A DNA stretch of 40,685 nt, taken from the NCBI GenBank assembly GCA_025360105.1, contig JANYCT010000041.1, positions 1-40,685 on the forward strand, given 5' to 3'. The position numbers and the translations under genes were made by a program. The notes beneath the pieces were generated by a model. That model was not told the DNA's origin, did no database searches, and saw only the letters and a program-made list of their open reading frames with translations. Source of the DNA: Actinomycetes bacterium. GTDB lineage: Bacteria; Actinomycetota; Acidimicrobiia; Acidimicrobiales; Ilumatobacteraceae. Below are positions 1-8,136 of this stretch, in pieces. Positions within the stretch are counted from its first letter, which is position 1; each line of letters begins with the position of its first letter.

Positions 1-950
1 TGTCCACCACTGTTGGAAGTGAGCAACGCCTGCCTCGAGCGCCTTGCCCGACAGGTTCAGGAAATATCGTTCGAGATCGAGGCCCAATGACGCTGCGCTG
101 CGCAGGCCGTCGTGTCGTGACTCCAGCAATGCACGGTCCTCAAGCACGGTCTCGTCGTATGCGTCCTTGATGATCTGCGTCAACCCCGGCACGAGCGTTT
201 CCATGTCGGCGGGGAACAGATAGTGGGCGCGATTGACGTATTCGTCGGGACCCACCGGCACCACGATGGAGATGACTCGCAGCCCGTTGTAGGCCTCGAA
301 CATCAGGTTCGGATAGAGCCCGGCCCAGGCCACGGCCATCGGTGGCGTGGTTTCGCCGCGCAGCGCGTGGTACGTGTCGAGTCCGTCTCGCCGATGCCGC
401 GTGCCTCGAAGTCGGCGTCGACTCGGGCTAGGTCGGTGGCGTATTGGTCGGCACGATGGGGATCGACGGCGAAGTGAAAGCCGTGCCATGACAACAGCGG
501 GAAACTGGGCAACGCAAGCCGGCGACGAGTGGCCGCGCCCTGCTCGCCCTCGCCGAAATCGATGTCGCGACCGCCGATGAGCGAGCCATCACCGCGGAAC
601 GACCAGTCGTGGTAGGCGCACGTCACCCGAGAACGCGGCACCGGGTTGTCGTCGATGACCAATGGCCGACATGCATGCGTGCACACGTTTGCGAGCGCGT
701 GCACCGTGCCATGGTCGCGGGTGAGCAGCAGGCGAGGATCGGCATCAGAGCGTCTATGCCCGGTGGGCGGAATGAACAAGTCGTGGCCCACATAGACCAT
801 GCCGGAGGCGGGGGCGAAGAGGCGGCGCAGTTCTTCGGCGCACACCTTGTCATTGGCGTACGCATCGCCGGTGACGCCTGCGCCGCACTGGCGTCAAATT
901 CGTGACCAGGGCGGCACCAAGTGGGGAGATCGATGAGAACCGTATCAGCG
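1..950 (-). pseudogene. Rieske non-heme iron oxygenase alpha subunit, frameshifted and partial
   Basis: Product would be the oxygenase component of a Rieske ring-hydroxylating or demethylating dioxygenase. The 303-845 frame shows the Rieske [2Fe-2S] ligands as CTH, then about 17 residues, then CAYH, followed by the usual GxLxG turn. The frame is lost near 381-388. A second frame then runs to base 1 with typical C-terminal oxygenase sequence (AWAGLYPNLMFEAYNG, then IVVPVGPDEYVNRAHYLF). Adding one G to the GACGGACTC tract would rejoin the frames. Upstream, a third frame (LPTWCRPGHEF, about 905-945) looks like the N-terminus, so a second shift near 850-895 is likely. The segment that normally carries the 2-His-1-carboxylate iron ligands, between the Rieske domain and the YPNLMF strand, appears to be missing. 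The 3' end lies outside the window. Family assignment is firm; substrate is unknown. Confidence 0.78.
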
Positions 951-1059
951 GACGCACTCGACGTTGCATCGCCTGGTGCTTGCTGTCCAGATGTTGGGGT
1001 GGGGGATCGAACCCGCAGGTCGGGTATCGTCGTGGCACACAACACGAAGGATCAGTTCT

Positions 1060-1377
1060 ATGGCAATCCAGGCCAAACTCACCCCGCTCCAGGAGAGCGA
1101 AGCCCGCCGTCTCGCCGCAAAGGCCGACAAGCCCAAGCGCGCAATCTCCGAAGAAGAGAAGGCAACGCGTCGCGATCGCGTCGTCAAGGCCAAGGATGCG
1201 CTTGCGCGCTCTGTCGGCGCAAAGGGCGAGCAGGTCGCACCGGCACGTGCCGCGCTGAAGACCTACCTGCAGCGCCTGAATGAGCCCAAGCAGCCCGACG
1301 ATGCCGCGTTCGAGGCGCTCATCGAGGCTCCCTTCAAGGTTCCGCCGAAGAAGAAGACCAACGACCGTCGGTTCTGA
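1060..1377 (+). CDS. small Lys/Arg/Ala-rich hypothetical protein (105 aa)
   Basis: I do not recognise a named family. The ATG at 1060 is preceded by a purine-rich GAAGGA stretch at correct spacing, so this start is preferred over in-frame starts further upstream. The product is short, highly charged and mostly helical in composition, with a basic tail (PPKKKTNDRRF) and many Lys, Arg, Ala and Glu residues. It has no signal peptide, membrane segment or cysteine cluster. This makeup suits a small nucleic-acid-associated or ribosome-associated cytoplasmic protein, but that is inference. It stands alone, with the Rieske remnant on the opposite strand upstream and the convergent glutaminase ending 23 bases downstream. 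Confidence 0.7.
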   Translation: MAIQAKLTPLQESEARRLAAKADKPKRAISEEEKATRRDRVVKAKDALARSVGAKGEQVAPARAALKTYLQRLNEPKQPDDAAFEALIEAPFKVPPKKKTNDRRF

Positions 1378-1400
1378 TCTCGGCGCGCTTGACCCGTTCG

Positions 1401-2393
1401 TCAGGCCGGTTCGGCTGATACGAACAGGTCAAGCCCGAGTTCGCGTGACAAGTAGCGAGCCACCTTCTGGCCGCGCACGCTGTTGCCAGCGGCGTCGAGT
1501 GGGGGTGAGAACGTGGCGAGGCCACCCTTGCCGGGCGAGACCGTGACGATGCCTCCGCCGATTCCGCTCTTGCCGGGCAGGCCGACTTGATACAGCCAAT
1601 CGCCTGACGTCTCATACAGTCCGGCAATCGTCATCACCGCGAGCACGTCGTGACACGTAGATGCATCGATGACGCGCTCGTTGGTGATCGGGTTCACGCC
1701 GCCGCTTGCCAGCGTCGCGCCCATGACCGCGAGGTCTCGTGCTGTCACGCTGAGCGAACTCTGGCGCGTGTAGAGATCGACCGTCTCGGTCGGGTCCCAG
1801 TAGAGCGCGCCGAAGGATTCCAGCAGACGCGAGATGGCCTGATTACGAAAGTTCGTTGCCGTAGCCGACTGATAGACCTCGTCGTCGAGCGACAGGTCGC
1901 GGCCGGCAAAGCGGGAAAGGCCGTCGACCAGGGCGGCCCACTTTGCCTCGGCGCTGTCGCCGGGCATCAGGCTAGTCGTTGCGATGGCTCCCGAGTTCAC
2001 CATCGGGTTGGTGTGCCCACCCGGAGCTTGCTCCACGGCCGCGAGCGAGTTGAAGGCCATGCCGGTCGCGTTCACTCCGATGAGCCGTTGCATCTCGCTG
2101 GGCCCCAGCTGTTCGCAGACGAGTGCGAACACGAATGGCTTGGCAACGCTCATGATCGTGAACGGCACCTGCGTGTCACCGGCCTCGTACGACCGCCCGG
2201 CGGTGCCCACCACGCAAATGCCGAACTGGTTCGGGTCTGCTCGTTCGAGCGCTGGATACACCGTTGAATTGGCGCCGTCGGTGACGGTGGCGAACCGCTG
2301 ATATGCCTCGTCGACCAATGCCTGTACGTGCTCAGCGTCGGGAAGTGCGCCGGTGGAGACGTGGGCGTATCGGCCCTCGGTGTGGTCGTTCAT
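1401..2393 (-). CDS. glsA: glutaminase A
   Basis: Hydrolyses L-glutamine to glutamate and ammonia in the cytoplasm. The protein has the serine-dependent beta-lactamase-like glutaminase fold. The nucleophile motif is SVAK (Ser about residue 82, Lys about 85). Other family signatures are NPMVNSGAI, the GLYETSGDWLYQVGLPGKSG stretch, the glycine-rich GIGGGIV and a terminal SPPLDAAGNSV. Length of about 330 residues from the ATG at 2393 is normal; MAT-M at 2402 is an alternative start three codons upstream. The open frame extends to 2558, but that part overlaps the upstream membrane-protein gene and is not family-like. The gene begins about 40 bases after the stop of the flippase-like gene on the same strand, so the two may be cotranscribed. 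Confidence 0.93.
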   Translation of the reverse strand: MNDHTEGRYAHVSTGALPDAEHVQALVDEAYQRFATVTDGANSTVYPALERADPNQFGICVVGTAGRSYEAGDTQVPFTIMSVAKPFVFALVCEQLGPSEMQRLIGVNATGMAFNSLAAVEQAPGGHTNPMVNSGAIATTSLMPGDSAEAKWAALVDGLSRFAGRDLSLDDEVYQSATATNFRNQAISRLLESFGALYWDPTETVDLYTRQSSLSVTARDLAVMGATLASGGVNPITNERVIDASTCHDVLAVMTIAGLYETSGDWLYQVGLPGKSGIGGGIVTVSPGKGGLATFSPPLDAAGNSVRGQKVARYLSRELGLDLFVSAEPA

Positions 2394-2433
2394 CGTGGCC
2401 ATGCTAGTGGTGCTGGTTCCCGCGGCCGGAGGG

Positions 2434-4920
2434 TCACACGTACTTGGCACGCTCGAGCCAGCGCAGCGAGAAGAAGCCCCAGATGGGCGGGAGATAGAAC
2501 GTAGCGGCCCGATAGCAGATGGCTGCCGCGAAGGCGGTTTCATCGGGCATCCCGGCACGGATCAGCCCAACCGTGAGCATCGCCTCGGAGATGCCGATAC
2601 CGCCGGGCACGGGGACCAGGCCTGCGAGTAACGCGACCGACAGGTGGATCAGTAACAGATCTGCGAACGAGATCGTGTAACCCATCGAGCGGGCGAAGAT
2701 GCCGAGCGCCAGTGTGAACAGGATCTCGGTTGCGATGTTGCCGCCGAGGAGGAGAGCGAGTCGGCGTGGGGAGTGTAAGCCGCGCAGCACGGCCATTGCC
2801 TCGGTGCCGAGACGCTTGGCTTGCTCGACGATGTACTCACGCAGCTTGCGCACCAGCACCACGGCCAGCACGATGAGGCCGACGAGAACACCCACGATGA
2901 TCAACAACCGTATGACAGCGCTCCCTGTCCCGGACAAGTCGAGATCGAGCGATGCTGGCGTGAACAACAGCATGCAGCTGATGCCGATGACCTCGATGAA
3001 GAACGTGGTCATCACGTCGAGCGCACCGGCCGCAAGTGCTGCACCCGGTGGTATCGCCAGACGTTGGAAGAAGCGCACGATCACCGCAACGCGTGCGGCG
3101 TATGACGGGATCGCGATGTTCAGGTATCCGACAGCGAGCTGTAGCGCGTACACCGGGCCGAACGGCAAACGCTTCGGCGAGGCGCCGAGTGTCGACACGG
3201 CTTGTGTGACGCGGGTGACCTGCGCCACGAGGAAGCCAAGCACAAGGAGCCAGACCGTCGCAGCCGCCACCTCCTTACCAACGGCCTCGAAGTCGAGTCC
3301 GGACAGTGCTGACGTGATGGCGATGATCGCGAAACCGGGAAGAAGCACCTTGAGCAGCGAGCCGATCGTGACTCGCCTCAATTTCACGAGCTCGGGCTCC
3401 TCGACGCCGATGACCTCGGAGATGCGTTCGCGCATCTCGTCGAGTTCGATCTCTGCCGCCCTGACGTCGCGCCGTTGGCGTGCGGTGAGCGTGGCACTTT
3501 GCAGATGGGGAAGCATCGCCTGCACGCCGTCGTCGCCCAGCGCGCGCTGTGCGGAAGCGACCGCATCGGCCTCGTTGGTCAGTAGTACGGAGGTAACAAA
3601 AGCCTGCACCCGGTCGGCGTTGATCTGAGCGTCATTCACTGCGACTCCGCCGCCGCCGAAGTCGACCAGACCAGTTCGGCCATCATCGACAATGATCGTG
3701 GTGCAATCGATACTGCCGTGGTTGATGCTGCCACTGTGCAGGCCCGCGAGCATTTCCCACAGTTGGTCCACGATTGCGGCGCGGTCGATGTGATCCAGCG
3801 AGTCGAGCTCGTCGAGCGGTGTGCCCCGCCCGCGCATCACCAAGATCGCATCGTCGTCGGTTGTCGCGCCGGCAGTGACGACCTCCTCGGTGAGTACCCC
3901 TGACTGCGCGGCAAGCAACGTGACGAGCGCTTCGTGCTCCACCTGCTGCAGGCGGCCGAATCGCAACGGGGACCCAGGGTCGCGGTACCACAGCGTGTGC
4001 CACATGGTCGTCACGAGGGCCGAGTCGTGCGCGTCTCGGCCGTAGACCTTGATGACGAGGGGATTACCGTCCGAATCCTCGCCGAGCACCTCGAACAGGC
4101 CGGCGGGTTGACGACGGGCTGGGCTGAGCGACCGCGTTGGCACTCCGACATGTGCGAGCGCTCGCGCCACGTCGTCGAGGCTCGGCCGTCCTGCCGATGA
4201 TCCGAAGATGAGGTGGACGACGCTGCCCGCCGCAGCGCCGACGAGGACACCAGCGAGCGCGCCCAGCAGCGATGTGACCGACAGTGCGGTGAGGCCGATG
4301 CAGGCGAACGCAATGAGCCAGCGACCGACTCGGCGAAAGGGCCTGGTGAGATGGGGTGCTGCAGTAACGATGACGGCGACCGGCAGCGCAATTCGTAGAG
4401 ATGGGTACCACGAATAGTTGCGATCCAAGCGCAGCGAGTCCCAAACCGCAGGCCACTCGCCCTGGACCCAACGCGCTACGAGCAGCCAGATCACGATTGC
4501 CGTGGCCAGTGAAATGCACACGTCTCTGATCACGTCGAGCCTGCGGCGGATGACTCCGGCGACGAGAACAATGATGGCGAAAAGCGCGAGCAGGTCGGTG
4601 CTGATCTGCCAGACGGTGTCCAAGAAGGATGGAGCGCTTCGTAAGAAGGCCGCGAACGCAATCATGAATCCGGGTGGGGGGAAGGCGGCGAAGCTGGCGA
4701 GTACCAGACCTACGACACAGGTGAACAGCAGAATGACGTCGGTCATTCGCCGCCCACGGGGCTCGCTGGCCGACGTCGAAAAGAACCGACGTTTCCGAAT
4801 GGAACCCGTCTCCTCGGGTTCGTCGATCGAAAGCTCGGGCCCGCCGTCACTGCTCACAGATGAGATTGTGTCATTCCGAGAGCCTCGAACCGGACATTGC
4901 GGCGATTGGTCAACAGACAC
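2434..4920 (-). CDS. flippase-like (UPF0104/LPG-synthase TM type) membrane protein with degenerate kinase domain
   Basis: Large polytopic membrane protein of 828 residues. An N-terminal set of hydrophobic helices (about residues 60-260) is followed by a cytoplasmic kinase-like region (about 275-470) and a C-terminal block of helices (about 530-800). The C-terminal block has the PxPGGIGISEA signature of the lysylphosphatidylglycerol-synthase transmembrane/UPF0104 family (MprF flippase half). The kinase-like part keeps a candidate Lys (VIKVYG, about residue 291) and a DFG-like VDFGGG (about 420). Its catalytic loop reads HGSID, with Ser where Asp is expected, so phosphotransfer is doubtful. Related actinobacterial proteins are annotated as flippase-like and linked to envelope lipids or glycans; the substrate is unknown here. 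Start is GTG at 4920; an internal ATG at 4746 is the alternative. Confidence 0.85.
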   Translation of the reverse strand: MSVDQSPQCPVRGSRNDTISSVSSDGGPELSIDEPEETGSIRKRRFFSTSASEPRGRRMTDVILLFTCVVGLVLASFAAFPPPGFMIAFAAFLRSAPSFLDTVWQISTDLLALFAIIVLVAGVIRRRLDVIRDVCISLATAIVIWLLVARWVQGEWPAVWDSLRLDRNYSWYPSLRIALPVAVIVTAAPHLTRPFRRVGRWLIAFACIGLTALSVTSLLGALAGVLVGAAAGSVVHLIFGSSAGRPSLDDVARALAHVGVPTRSLSPARRQPAGLFEVLGEDSDGNPLVIKVYGRDAHDSALVTTMWHTLWYRDPGSPLRFGRLQQVEHEALVTLLAAQSGVLTEEVVTAGATTDDDAILVMRGRGTPLDELDSLDHIDRAAIVDQLWEMLAGLHSGSINHGSIDCTTIIVDDGRTGLVDFGGGGVAVNDAQINADRVQAFVTSVLLTNEADAVASAQRALGDDGVQAMLPHLQSATLTARQRRDVRAAEIELDEMRERISEVIGVEEPELVKLRRVTIGSLLKVLLPGFAIIAITSALSGLDFEAVGKEVAAATVWLLVLGFLVAQVTRVTQAVSTLGASPKRLPFGPVYALQLAVGYLNIAIPSYAARVAVIVRFFQRLAIPPGAALAAGALDVMTTFFIEVIGISCMLLFTPASLDLDLSGTGSAVIRLLIIVGVLVGLIVLAVVLVRKLREYIVEQAKRLGTEAMAVLRGLHSPRRLALLLGGNIATEILFTLALGIFARSMGYTISFADLLLIHLSVALLAGLVPVPGGIGISEAMLTVGLIRAGMPDETAFAAAICYRAATFYLPPIWGFFSLRWLERAKYV

Positions 4921-4969
4921 CTTTCTCGCAGAGGTGTTGCACTGGTGCCATCGGTGTCACATCGAAGCC

Positions 4970-5220
4970 ATGCCAACGACCCGGACCCGCCATCCCCTGG
5001 CCGAGACAGAGCAAGTAAGCGCCGCAATCGATGCCGCTGCCCCCTGTATGCCGGCCAGAACCGTGCCGACGTGCTGCGTCAACTCGTGCGTCTCGGCGCC
5101 ACAGCGATCGCAAAACAACAGGGCGCTCGCCGTTCACTGGTGCACGAGCTCGCGGGACGCTATCCGAGCCCGCTTCCGGCCCGGTATCTCGAATCGCTTC
5201 GCGATGAGTGGCCGGAATGA
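4970..5220 (+). pseudogene. VapB-type antitoxin, frameshifted
   Basis: The frame beginning at the ATG at 4970 encodes MPTTRTRHPLAETEQVSAAI, like the N-terminus of actinobacterial VapB-family antitoxins (TRTRH...TETD..A.ALD). The family continuation (NRADVLRQLVRLGATAIAKQ, ending LESLRDEWPE) lies in another frame that stops at 5220. A single shift near 5040-5055 would join the halves into a protein of about 83 residues. The stop codon overlaps the toxin ATG (ATGA), the usual coupling of such pairs. Both members are broken, so the locus is read as a decayed toxin-antitoxin module. Confidence 0.7.
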
Positions 5221-5425
5221 TCGTTGTCGATGCGACCGTTCTCATTGCGTTCCTCGATCCCCACGATGCATGTCATTCAGCCGCGATCGACGTCTTGCAA
5301 GCGCGGCGCCTCCGCTCATCGTGCACCCCATCACCGCTGCCGAGATGCTCGTTGCGCCCACACGGCACGGCGTGGCCGACAGTGTCTGGACGGACCTCAC
5401 GGCCATCGGTGTAGTTCGCGATTAA
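5217..5425 (+). pseudogene. VapC-type PIN-domain toxin, frameshifted and truncated
   Basis: The first frame begins MIVVDATVLIAFLDPHDACH, the beta1 strand and first acidic residue of a PIN ribonuclease. The frame is lost near 5305-5312. The next part (LIVHPITAAEMLVAP) is recognisable in another frame and carries the conserved glutamate region. It ends at TAA 5423-5425, only about 70 residues in, whereas PIN toxins are about 130. The C-terminal acidic residues that complete the metal site are therefore absent. The SRPBCC gene starts 17 bases later, so no room is left for the missing part. Probably non-functional. Confidence 0.7.
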
Positions 5426-5442
5426 TCAGGCGAGACTCACAT

Positions 5443-5889
5443 ATGGCCACATACCGCACCACCATCCGCACGACACGCACGGCTGACGACGTGTTTGCAT
5501 ACATGAGCGATCTGCTGAACTTCGCCGAATGGGATCCGGGAACGAAGGGTGTCGTGCAGGTAGGTGGTAACGGGCCGGGCCTCGACTCCGCCTACGACGT
5601 CACGGTGTCGGTTCCTGGTCGAGACATGGTGCTTACCTACCGAGTGATTCAGTTCGATCGGCCGCGCGTCGTCAAGGCGCGGGCCGAGTCGAAGACGCTC
5701 ATTTCCGAGGACCTCATCACCGTCGCCGCCGACGGTGATGAGGTCCTGATGACGTACTCGGCAGACCTCCGATTCAAGGGTCTGTTGCGAGTGGCCGACT
5801 TCGGCCTCTCACTTGCCTTCAAGCGCATCGGCGACAAGGCGGCCGCAGGTCTGGCGAAGTACTTGGATGGAGCCATCGTCACTCCGTAG
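5443..5889 (+). CDS. SRPBCC (START-like) ligand-binding protein
   Basis: A 148-residue protein of the polyketide-cyclase/SRPBCC class. The N-terminus (TIRTTRTADDVFAYMSDLLN, then FAEWDPG) matches the helix-grip entry typical of these proteins. An alternating beta-sheet pattern follows, and the C-terminal helix (LSLAFKRIGDKAAAGLAKYL) closes the cavity. Such proteins bind hydrophobic small ligands in the cytoplasm; nothing in the sequence identifies the ligand. The ATG at 5443 follows the broken vapC remnant. The gene is convergent with the DUF4242 gene, whose stop lies only 6 bases beyond. Confidence 0.85.
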   Translation: MATYRTTIRTTRTADDVFAYMSDLLNFAEWDPGTKGVVQVGGNGPGLDSAYDVTVSVPGRDMVLTYRVIQFDRPRVVKARAESKTLISEDLITVAADGDEVLMTYSADLRFKGLLRVADFGLSLAFKRIGDKAAAGLAKYLDGAIVTP

Positions 5890-5895
5890 ATCGGT

Positions 5896-6168
5896 TTAGG
5901 CCCCGGTTGCTGGGTTGATGATGCTGTTCACCTGCGCGACCGAGTTGGCGGGGAATCCACCGAGGCGGGCGTGTTCGCGAACGGTCTCTTCGTCGTCGGC
6001 GATGTACACGCAGTAGATCTTGTCGGCGGTCACGTAGCTGTGCTGCCACTCAGCCCGCGGTGACATTGACGCAAGTACTTCGTTGGACTTGGCAGAGATC
6101 GAGTGCAATTCGTCGGCGGTCAGTTGGCCGGCGCCAGGCAGGTCTCGCTCAATGACGTACTGTGGCAT
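5896..6168 (-). CDS. DUF4242 family protein (SCO4226-like)
   Basis: A 90-residue ferredoxin-like protein that starts MPQYVIERDLPGAG. It contains the DUF4242 pattern: VLASM...EWQHSYVTADKIYCVYIADDEETVREHARLGGFP in outline. The Streptomyces coelicolor member SCO4226 is described as a nickel-binding protein, so metal binding is possible, but the role is not established. A clear ribosome-binding site (AAGGAGCAACC) precedes the ATG at 6168, which fixes the start. The gene lies about 43 bases downstream of the BTAD regulator on the same strand and is probably cotranscribed with it. Confidence 0.85.
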   Translation of the reverse strand: MPQYVIERDLPGAGQLTADELHSISAKSNEVLASMSPRAEWQHSYVTADKIYCVYIADDEETVREHARLGGFPANSVAQVNSIINPATGA

Positions 6169-6211
6169 GGTTGCTCCTTGGGTAGGTGGTACAGCAGTTG
6201 ATGCTGCATGA

Positions 6212-8011
6212 TCACCGTGTGAGCAGGCGTGTGAGTTCGGGGTTCTCGATACCTTCCGCGAGAGAACGTGCCGCTTCGATCGCGCCGAGTTGGCCGAGGC
6301 GAGCGCGATGCAGTTGGGCTCGCGCAAGGAGCTCGCGCATGCCCCCTTGGCCCGCCACGAGCTCGAGATCGACGATCCATGTGAGGGCTTTGGTGGGATG
6401 CTGGGCACCGAGGGCAGCCAATGAATCGAGCACCTGTGCGTGGGCGAATCGCCAGGCGTCGGGTACTCGTGCCCCACGTGTGCGCGCGTCCAGCAGTATC
6501 TCGATCGCGTCGTCACTTCGACCCTCGGCAACGGCGATGAGCGCAAGGGCGCGACCGGCGGTTTCCTCCCAGCACGGATCGCTCAGCTCGCAACCCAATG
6601 CGAACGCATGGAGCGCAAGCTCGGAGGCGACGTCACAGTGTCCCTCCATCATCTCCACCTCGGCGAGCAGCGCCTCGGGCCAGGGCAGCACCGTGGTCCA
6701 GCCGATGCTTTGGCTCGTCGCAATCGCGTCTTCCAGGGCGGGCCGTGCGCGCACGGTGTCGGCGCGCAGTAGGTGACTGCGCCCAACCATGGTCTGCGCC
6801 CACGCTAGCCACCTCGGGCTGCCGGCAGAACGAGCGGTTGTCGTGGCCCGCGCGAGCTCGTGGTCGGCCGGCGCGTACTGCGCGACCTCGGTGAGGCACG
6901 CGCCGCGAATTGCGGCGATCGCGGCGACCTCGACGCTCATCGGCGAGGCGAGGTGCTCCGCCTCGTCGAGGTAACGAAAGGCCTCTTCGTATCGCGCGCC
7001 GAGAAAGGCGATGTAGCCCAGTTCGCGATGCGCACTGGCAGCCAAGGCGGGTTGTTCCACGGAGTCAGCAAGCGTGATGGAACGAAGCAGCGCGCCTGCG
7101 CCCGCCTCGTCGCGTCCGCGAAGTGCGTGGACCAACGCGTAGCCCAGCTCATATTGGGCGCTGATCTCGGTGTCGATATCGCCGGCCGCATGGCTGTTTG
7201 CGGCGGCCTCGCGAATGCGTGCGAGGCCTAGGTCCGGTGCACCTGCGCTGCAGGCGGCGACGCCGGCATCGAGCAGTGCCCGCGTTGCGGGAGCCCCAGA
7301 GGGTCTGCCTTGCACCGACGTCGTGTTGATTTCGGCGGCGAGCGCGTCCGAGGGTGGACGACCGAGTTCGCGGGTCAGCATCGCGACTGCGCTTGCGACG
7401 TGGGACGTCGCACCAGAGCGGTCCCCGTTGGACGCCATCGCGCGTACGGTCAGCACATGGGCACGTTCGTCGAGCGGTTCGAGCGCCAACAGCCTTTGTG
7501 CTGCTGTGAGAGCACCTTCCGTATCGCCGCTGACCAGTCGACCCAGCACGGCTTGGCGAAGCACGCCCGCTGATCTGGCTGCCAGGTGATGGCGCTCGCC
7601 CGACAGCCAGGCATCGAATGCCGGATTCGCCGGAAAACTCATCCCCTCGAGCAGCGTCGCCCCGAGGCCCGGCAGAGCAAGGGCTTCCACCCACGATGCG
7701 TGGGACAACACGTGCACGTCGATGATCGCATCGGGGGGCATGTCGAGTGACAGAGCGTCACCAGTGAGGCATCCGTCGACATCGACGATGCGCCGTGCCT
7801 CGGCCAGGCTCCAACGCAAGGCGCCGAGCGGGTCATTGGCCTCGCCGAACAACGCTCCCGCCAGGCGATCACGTGAGACGGGTCGCTCGGCCGCCGCGAC
7901 ATACGCAATGATGGCCCACGCCTTGCGGCCACGTGGTGGGGCCACGTCGATTCCATCACGCTCGATACGTGGTCGCCCGAGGAGGTGGATATTCGTGGTC
8001 ATGGGCACCAT
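6212..8011 (-). CDS. BTAD (SARP-like) regulator with TPR region, 599 aa
   Basis: The N-terminus (IHLLGRPRIERDG, then PRGRKAWAIIAYVAAAERPV) is the winged-helix start of the OmpR/SARP type. A bacterial transcriptional activator domain follows, with its typical end (DERAHVLTVRAMASNGDRSG, then ELGRPPSDAL). The remaining 350 or so residues are Ala-rich paired helices resembling tetratricopeptide repeats (for example ELGYIAFLGARYEEAFRYLD), a protein-interaction or sensory part. There is no P-loop NTPase domain, unlike larger SARP regulators. It probably controls the DUF4242 gene just downstream, or other genes in trans. ATG at 8011 or the ATG three codons later at 8002 could start it. Confidence 0.85.
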   Translation of the reverse strand: MVPMTTNIHLLGRPRIERDGIDVAPPRGRKAWAIIAYVAAAERPVSRDRLAGALFGEANDPLGALRWSLAEARRIVDVDGCLTGDALSLDMPPDAIIDVHVLSHASWVEALALPGLGATLLEGMSFPANPAFDAWLSGERHHLAARSAGVLRQAVLGRLVSGDTEGALTAAQRLLALEPLDERAHVLTVRAMASNGDRSGATSHVASAVAMLTRELGRPPSDALAAEINTTSVQGRPSGAPATRALLDAGVAACSAGAPDLGLARIREAAANSHAAGDIDTEISAQYELGYALVHALRGRDEAGAGALLRSITLADSVEQPALAASAHRELGYIAFLGARYEEAFRYLDEAEHLASPMSVEVAAIAAIRGACLTEVAQYAPADHELARATTTARSAGSPRWLAWAQTMVGRSHLLRADTVRARPALEDAIATSQSIGWTTVLPWPEALLAEVEMMEGHCDVASELALHAFALGCELSDPCWEETAGRALALIAVAEGRSDDAIEILLDARTRGARVPDAWRFAHAQVLDSLAALGAQHPTKALTWIVDLELVAGQGGMRELLARAQLHRARLGQLGAIEAARSLAEGIENPELTRLLTR

Positions 8012-8078
8012 ATGTTGCCAGACCGAGACCTCACTGCGCTCGAACTCCCCTCGCCACCGGCTTCACTCGGCGTTGTTG

Positions 8079-8093
8079 GGCGCGGTTCGCGCC
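8079..8093 (-). terminator. short GC hairpin after the deacylase gene
   Basis: GGCGCG and CGCGCC are perfectly complementary across a 3-base loop. The hairpin lies about 45 bases past the stop of the deacylase gene, in a 125-base gap before the next minus-strand gene. No U-tract follows on the minus strand, so an intrinsic terminator is only a possibility. Confidence 0.25.
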
Positions 8094-8136
8094 GGCGTGT
8101 GGCGCGTGTCGCGCCCGAATGGCTTTGGGGTGGGTG

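Noticed and set aside
4418-5425. 335-codon plus-strand frame as one gene
   Set aside because: Mostly antisense to the flippase-like gene; only its end contributes fragments of the broken antitoxin and toxin.
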